From positions 6,892 through 70,891 of the forward strand of contig NZ_JBLWVH010000019.1 of NCBI RefSeq assembly GCF_048268525.1: 64,000 nucleotides of DNA, in the 5' to 3' direction. Source of the stretch: Maricaulis sp048268525. GTDB lineage: Bacteria; Pseudomonadota; Alphaproteobacteria; Caulobacterales; Maricaulaceae. The notes beneath the pieces were generated by a model, which was not told the DNA's origin, did not search any database, and saw nothing but the letters and a program-made list of their open reading frames with translations. Positions 60,203-64,000 of the stretch are shown here, piece by piece; the first letter of the stretch is position 1; every line of letters begins with the position of its first letter. The position numbers and the translations under genes are program-made.

Positions 60203-60340
60203 ATGATCAACGCGTACGCCCTGCCGGTTACCCCGGCCGCTGCCCTCACGGGCGAGCGGGCGAACACGCTCGGCCTTCTCCTCCTCGTACTTGTACTTAT
60301 TATCCCCACCATAACGGGAGCGGTTAGCGCGCCTGCCTGA
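60203..60340 (+). CDS. ilvL: ilv operon leader peptide
   Basis: A 45-residue frame with GGAAAG 8 nt before the ATG. Residues 25-34 are ten consecutive branched-chain amino acids (LLLLVLVLII), with Ile37 and Val41 nearby. The run uses codons that are uncommon in this GC-rich DNA: CTT three times, GTA twice, ATT, and ATA at Ile37. This increases sensitivity to shortage of charged tRNA. It is followed by a strong terminator and then ilvD. This is the classical arrangement of ribosome-mediated attenuation. The peptide itself has no expected function beyond regulation. Confidence 0.9.
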   Translation: MINAYALPVTPAAALTGERANTLGLLLLVLVLIIPTITGAVSAPA

Positions 60341-60407
60341 CGAGAGACCTCGCCAACCGGCAGACACAAAAAACCCCGCTCCCGGAAACGGAGCGGGGTT
60401 TTTTGTG
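60315..60407 (+). promoter_or_regulatory. Transcription attenuator of ilvDCB
   Basis: Terminator: CACAAAAAACCCCGCTCC (60365-60382) pairs perfectly with 60390-60407, a 7-nt loop, U6 at the end of the GC stem. Antiterminator: CGGGAGCGG (60315-60323, just past the Leu/Val/Ile codons) is exactly complementary to CCGCTCCCG (60376-60384), the 5' arm of the terminator. A ribosome stalled in the Leu/Val/Ile run leaves 60315-60323 free to pair and transcription continues; a ribosome reaching the stop at 60338-60340 covers it and the terminator forms. A weaker pairing GGTT-GCG with CGC-AACC lies between. Confidence 0.88.
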
Positions 60408-60428
60408 TTTCGAACCACGGAACATGAA

Positions 60429-62153
60429 ATGACCCAGAACCACCGCAAATCCTCAGACGCCATCACGGCAGGACCGGCCCGCGCGCCGGCCCGTGCCATG
60501 TTGCGCGCCACCGGCATGGAGGATGGCGACTTCGACAAGCCGATGATCGGGGTGATCAACACCTGGACCACGGTGACCCCGTGCAACATGCATCTGGCCG
60601 ATCTCGCCGAGCCGGTCCGTGAAGCGGTGCGCGAAGCCGGCGGCCATCCGGTCGACTTCAACACCATCGTGGTGTCCGACGGCATCTCAATGGGCACGGA
60701 CGGCATGCGCGCCTCGCTGATTTCGCGCGAGGTCATCACCGACTCGATCGAGCTGGCGACCCGCGGCCACAGCCTGGACGGGGTGGTCATCCTGGTTGGC
60801 TGCGACAAAACCATCCCGGCCGCCGCCATGGCCTTGGCGCGCATGGATGTGCCGGGCTGCATCCTCTATGGCGGCACGATCATGCCCGGCAAGCTGGGCG
60901 ACCAGGCCCTGTCGATCCAGGACGTGTTCGAAGCGGTCGGCGCCCATGCCGCCGGTACGCTGGACGATGCCGGCCTGGCCAAGGTTGAGAAGGCTGCCTG
61001 CCCGGGCGCCGGTGCCTGTGGTGGCCAGTTCACCGCCAATACCATGGCGATGATCCTGACAATGCTGGGCCTGTCCCCCATGGGCGTGAACGACATCCCC
61101 GCCCCGCATCCCGACAAACCTGCGGCTGCCGCCCGCTGCGGACGTCTGGCCGTCGAACTGGCCAAAACCGGCACCACGCCGCGCCGTTACATCACCGAAG
61201 CCTCGCTGCGCAATGCCGTCATCGCCGCCTCGGCCTCCGGCGGCTCAACCAATGCCGTCCTGCACGTCGCAGCCATTGCCGCCGAAGCAGCTGTACCGTT
61301 TGACATTGCCGAATTCGACCGCCTCTCCAGCCAGGCGCCGGTCATCACCGATCTGAAGCCGGGCGGACGTTTTCTGGCCCACCACATGTTCCTGGCTGGC
61401 GGCTCGCGCCTGTTCGGCCAGCGCCTGATCGAGGGCGGTCTCCTGACCGACACACCGACCGTGACCGGCCAAAGCCTGCACGAAGAGTGCGCCAGCGCGG
61501 TGGAGTCCACCAATCAACGCGTCATCCATTCGGTCGCCAACCCGGTCAAACCGGATGGTGGGTTCCGCGTGCTGACCGGCGACCTGGCGCCCGAGGGGGC
61601 GGTCCTGAAACTGTCCGGTCATGCCCGCAGCGAGTTTTCCGGACCGGCCCGGGTGTTCGAGTGCGAGGAAGACGCCTTCGCTGCCGTCGAGGCCAACTCG
61701 GTCAAGGCCGGCGATATCATCATCATCCGCAATGAGGGCCCCAAGGGCGGTCCCGGCATGCGCGAAATGCTGGGCGTGACCGCCGCCCTGGTCGGCCAGG
61801 GCCTGGCCGGCGATGTCGCCCTGATCACCGATGGCCGTTTTTCCGGCGCCTCCAAGGGCTTCGTGATCGGCCATGTCAGCCCCGAGGCCGCCGATGGCGG
61901 CCCGATTGGGCGGGTCCGCAATGGCGACATGATCCGCATCGATGTCGCCGCGCGCCGCATCGATGTCGAGGCTGACCTGTCAGACCGCCCGGCCTGGACA
62001 TCCGGCCGCGCCGCGCCGACCGGCGTGTTCGCCAAATATGCCGCCCTGGTCTCTTCGGCCTCGCGCGGCGCCACCACCCTCATCCCGCCGACGCCCTCTG
62101 CGACGCCGGCGCCCACTACAGCCATGCAATCCAAGCAGGAGATGCCCGCATGA
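60429..62153 (+). CDS. ilvD: Dihydroxy-acid dehydratase
   Basis: Iron-sulfur dehydratase, third step of valine and isoleucine synthesis. The start ATG at 60429 follows the attenuator; the frame is open to 60405 within the terminator. 574 residues. Cluster cysteines: CNMHL, VGCDKTIPAA and CPGAGACGGQFTANTM. Further family marks are GGSTNAVLHVAAIA and TDGRFSGASKGFVIGHVSPEA. The C-terminal tail (about 25 residues, Pro/Ala/Thr-rich) is longer than usual. The ilvC start overlaps its stop (ATGA). Confidence 0.97.
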   Translation: MTQNHRKSSDAITAGPARAPARAMLRATGMEDGDFDKPMIGVINTWTTVTPCNMHLADLAEPVREAVREAGGHPVDFNTIVVSDGISMGTDGMRASLISREVITDSIELATRGHSLDGVVILVGCDKTIPAAAMALARMDVPGCILYGGTIMPGKLGDQALSIQDVFEAVGAHAAGTLDDAGLAKVEKAACPGAGACGGQFTANTMAMILTMLGLSPMGVNDIPAPHPDKPAAAARCGRLAVELAKTGTTPRRYITEASLRNAVIAASASGGSTNAVLHVAAIAAEAAVPFDIAEFDRLSSQAPVITDLKPGGRFLAHHMFLAGGSRLFGQRLIEGGLLTDTPTVTGQSLHEECASAVESTNQRVIHSVANPVKPDGGFRVLTGDLAPEGAVLKLSGHARSEFSGPARVFECEEDAFAAVEANSVKAGDIIIIRNEGPKGGPGMREMLGVTAALVGQGLAGDVALITDGRFSGASKGFVIGHVSPEAADGGPIGRVRNGDMIRIDVAARRIDVEADLSDRPAWTSGRAAPTGVFAKYAALVSSASRGATTLIPPTPSATPAPTTAMQSKQEMPA

Positions 62154-63166
62154 CCGCGCCCACCCCGTCCCGCCGTGCCGAGTTCGAAGTCGACACGACA
62201 GCCTACAAGGCCCAGCCGATCGCCGTGATCGGCTATGGCAGCCAAGGCCGAGCCCACGCCATGAACCTCAAGGAAAGCGGTTTTGACGTCACGGTCGGCG
62301 TTCGCCCAGGTGGACCGGGCGAGAAGAAAGCCAAGGCCGACGGCCTGAAGACCGCCACGCCGGAAGACGCCACCAAGGGCGCCAAGCTGATCGCCATCCT
62401 GACCCCCGACATGAGCCATGAGGCCCTGTTCCGCGAGTCGATCGCCCCCAACCTGTCGGCCGGCGACGCGGTTCTGTTCGCGCACGGTTTCTCGGTCCAT
62501 TTCGGCCGCGTCACCCCGCCGGAAGGCGTTGACGTCATCCTGGTGGCCCCGAAAGGCCCGGGGGATCTGGTCCGCCGTGAATACGAGATCGGTCGCGGCG
62601 TGCCCTGCCTGTTTGCCGTCCAGCAGGACGCCACCGGCGAAGCGCGCAACCGGGCTCTGGCCTATACCGCCGGTATTGGCGGCGCCAATTCCGGCATCAT
62701 TGAGACCACCTTCGCAGAAGAAACCGAGACCGATTTGTTCGGCGAACAGGCTGTTTTGTGTGGCGGTGCAACCGAGCTGGTCATGGCCGGCTACGAGACC
62801 CTGGTCGATGCCGGCTACCAGCCGGAAGTGGCCTATTTCGAATGCCTGCACGAGCTCAAGCTGATCGTTGACCTCCTCTATGAGGGCGGCATGGCCAAGA
62901 TGCATGAATTCATCTCGGAGACCGCCATTTACGGCGATCTGCGCTCGGGTCCGCGCGTCATCAATGACGAGACCCGCGCCCGCATGCGCGAAGTCCTCAA
63001 GGACATCCAGGACGGCACTTTCGCCCGCGACTGGATCACCGAGAACCAGGCCGGCAAGCCGCAATACCAGGCCCTGCTGCGCAAGGATCTGGAGCATCCG
63101 ATCGAGAAAACCGGTGCCGCCTTGCGGGCCGACATGCCGTGGCTGCAACCGGGTGCGAACGCCTGA
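62150..63166 (+). CDS. ilvC: Ketol-acid reductoisomerase (class I)
   Basis: Converts acetolactate or acetohydroxybutyrate to the dihydroxy acid with NADPH and Mg2+. 338 residues, the short class I form. The N-terminal nucleotide motif is VIGYGSQGRAHAMNLKESG, in which the usual H of GYGSQGHAHA is Arg. The metal site Asp/Glu are in ELKLIVDLLYEGGMAKM and SETAIYG. It lies between ilvD (ATGA overlap) and ilvB. Confidence 0.97.
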   Translation: MTAPTPSRRAEFEVDTTAYKAQPIAVIGYGSQGRAHAMNLKESGFDVTVGVRPGGPGEKKAKADGLKTATPEDATKGAKLIAILTPDMSHEALFRESIAPNLSAGDAVLFAHGFSVHFGRVTPPEGVDVILVAPKGPGDLVRREYEIGRGVPCLFAVQQDATGEARNRALAYTAGIGGANSGIIETTFAEETETDLFGEQAVLCGGATELVMAGYETLVDAGYQPEVAYFECLHELKLIVDLLYEGGMAKMHEFISETAIYGDLRSGPRVINDETRARMREVLKDIQDGTFARDWITENQAGKPQYQALLRKDLEHPIEKTGAALRADMPWLQPGANA

Positions 63167-63201
63167 GCGGCGCGACCTGAGCTGACAAAGGACCAAGAGA
63201 G

Positions 63202-64000
63202 ATGACGGCCCTGCCCGCCTCCGAAATCGACGACACGGCCCCCAGCGCCGCCGCTCGCCCCTCCCCCCGACAGACCGGGGCGCATGCGGTGGTACGCACC
63301 CTGGAAGCCCTCGGTGTCACCCGCGTTTTCGGATATCCGGGCGGGGCCATCATGCCGGTTTACGACGCCCTGACCGGCTCATCCCTGCAGCATATCCTGG
63401 TCCGCCATGAACAGGCGGCCGCCTTTGCCGCCGACGCCCAGGCGCGGTTGACCGGCAAGGCCGGGGTCTGCCTGGCGACCTCCGGTCCCGGCGCCACCAA
63501 CCTGTTGACTGGCATCGCCAATGCCTATCTGGACAGCGTCCCGATGATCATCCTGACCGGCCAGGTGCCGTCCGGATTGATGGGGACGGATGCCTTCCAG
63601 GAAGTCGACGTGTTCGGCATGTCGATGCCGGTCGTCAAACACTCGATCATCATCCGTGACCCGATGCGGATCCCGGAGATGATCGCCGAAGCCTTCGAGA
63701 TCGCGGAGGGCGGCCGCCCCGGCCCCGTCCTGATCGATCTGCCGAAGGATGTCTTACAAGCCGAGGCGTACCCCACAACACCCCCCCAGCCTCGGCCTGA
63801 GGCCGGGTCGTCGCATCCGTCAGAATCAGACCTGACGGCCGCGACGACCCTGCTGGCCCGATCAAAGCGCCCCGTCTTCTATATCGGCGGTGGCGTCACC
63901 TTGGGCGGCGCGGTCGAGGCCGTGCGTGACTTCATGGACCGCACCGGAATCCCGACGGTTGCGACCCTGAAAGGCCTGGGCTGTCCGCACCCGGACAGCG
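63202..64000 (+). CDS. ilvB: Acetolactate synthase large subunit (3' end outside window)
   Basis: First enzyme of branched-chain amino-acid synthesis; ThDP- and FAD-dependent. The frame is open from the ATG at 63202 to the window edge, 266 codons. The N-terminal PYR domain shows VFGYPGGAIMPVYDAL, catalytic Glu in RHEQAAAFAADAQAR, ATSGPGATNLLTGIANAYLDSVP, and GTDAFQEVDVFGMSMPVVKHS. A linker near residues 190-215 is rich in Pro and Ser. The N-terminal 28 residues are variable. The small subunit (ilvN) would be expected downstream. It is the third gene of the attenuator-controlled operon. Confidence 0.96.
   Translation, partial: MTALPASEIDDTAPSAAARPSPRQTGAHAVVRTLEALGVTRVFGYPGGAIMPVYDALTGSSLQHILVRHEQAAAFAADAQARLTGKAGVCLATSGPGATNLLTGIANAYLDSVPMIILTGQVPSGLMGTDAFQEVDVFGMSMPVVKHSIIIRDPMRIPEMIAEAFEIAEGGRPGPVLIDLPKDVLQAEAYPTTPPQPRPEAGSSHPSESDLTAATTLLARSKRPVFYIGGGVTLGGAVEAVRDFMDRTGIPTVATLKGLGCPHPDS

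Noticed and set aside
61619..63196. A 525-codon minus-strand frame opposite ilvD and ilvC
   Set aside because: Antisense shadow of two conserved biosynthetic genes; no recognisable domain.
1..64000. CRISPR arrays, tRNA or rRNA genes, transposases, prophage genes
   Set aside because: No regularly spaced repeats, tRNA cloverleaf, rRNA sequence, integrase or phage structural gene was seen.

Overview
This 64 kb window is GC-rich chromosomal DNA from an alphaproteobacterium. The gene content fits an aerobic, marine, Maricaulis/Hyphomonas-like oligotroph, but the genus is an inference. Supporting signs are an imuA-imuB-dnaE2 mutagenesis cassette behind a GAAC-N7-GAAC (alphaproteobacterial) LexA box, a TorF-type porin beside an ammonium transporter, a TonB receptor beside esterases and acyl-CoA genes, and several families typical of marine alphaproteobacteria. 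Genes are dense, with many ATGA stop/start overlaps. No tRNA, rRNA, CRISPR array, transposase or prophage was seen.

Layout. 1-600: the tail of an unrecognised gene, then a palindromic repeat element. 0.6-6.2 kb: typA, a membrane sensor-like protein, and a MarR regulator divergent from hpd (tyrosine catabolism) and a second VOC protein. 6.3-15.8 kb: an accessory membrane/regulatory region with two paralogous TolB-like/TPR proteins, a membrane-anchored LuxR-type regulator, a DUF4199-like protein, a divergent PhoH ATPase, and four tandem paralogues of a small membrane-anchored family followed by the stub of a fifth. 15.8-22.8 kb: the SOS module (HMCES/YedK-like peptidase divergent from imuA-imuB-dnaE2), with a DUF559 gene framed by inverted repeats wedged between imuB and dnaE2. 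22.8-29.1 kb: a GFA-family gene, a decayed copy of the dnaE2 3' end, a long palindrome, a secreted calcium-loop protein, a DUF1295 membrane protein and a sodium:solute symporter with its small subunit. 29.2-39.4 kb: a BlaI-like regulator and a putative catabolic cluster (two alpha/beta hydrolases, TonB receptor, TetR regulator, crotonase, acyl-CoA ligase, two MaoC-like proteins, phytoene-dehydrogenase-like flavoprotein). 39.4-43.9 kb: an anaerobic module of class III ribonucleotide reductase (nrdD, nrdG) and a PLP decarboxylase, with FNR-type boxes ahead of both transcription units and paired NrdR boxes ahead of nrdD. 44.1-50.7 kb: ppa and gltD-gltB. 51.0-53.0 kb: two hydroxyproline-catabolism genes behind a GntR-type palindrome. 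53.2-59.0 kb: a secreted zinc metalloprotease, a beta-propeller lipoprotein, a TorF porin and an ammonium transporter. 59.6-64 kb: a DUF454 protein, then an ilv operon (ilvD-ilvC-ilvB, the last cut by the window edge) preceded by a leader peptide and attenuator.

The most notable signals are: (1) an apparently complete transcription attenuator for ilvDCB with a leader peptide holding ten consecutive branched-chain residues and an exact antiterminator; (2) the FNR and NrdR sites of the nrdDG/decarboxylase module; (3) the four-fold tandem membrane-protein family with a truncated fifth start; (4) the DUF559 cassette with inverted repeats inside the SOS mutasome operon, and the nearby relic of a dnaE2 tail; (5) the ester/acyl-CoA catabolic cluster of unknown substrate.
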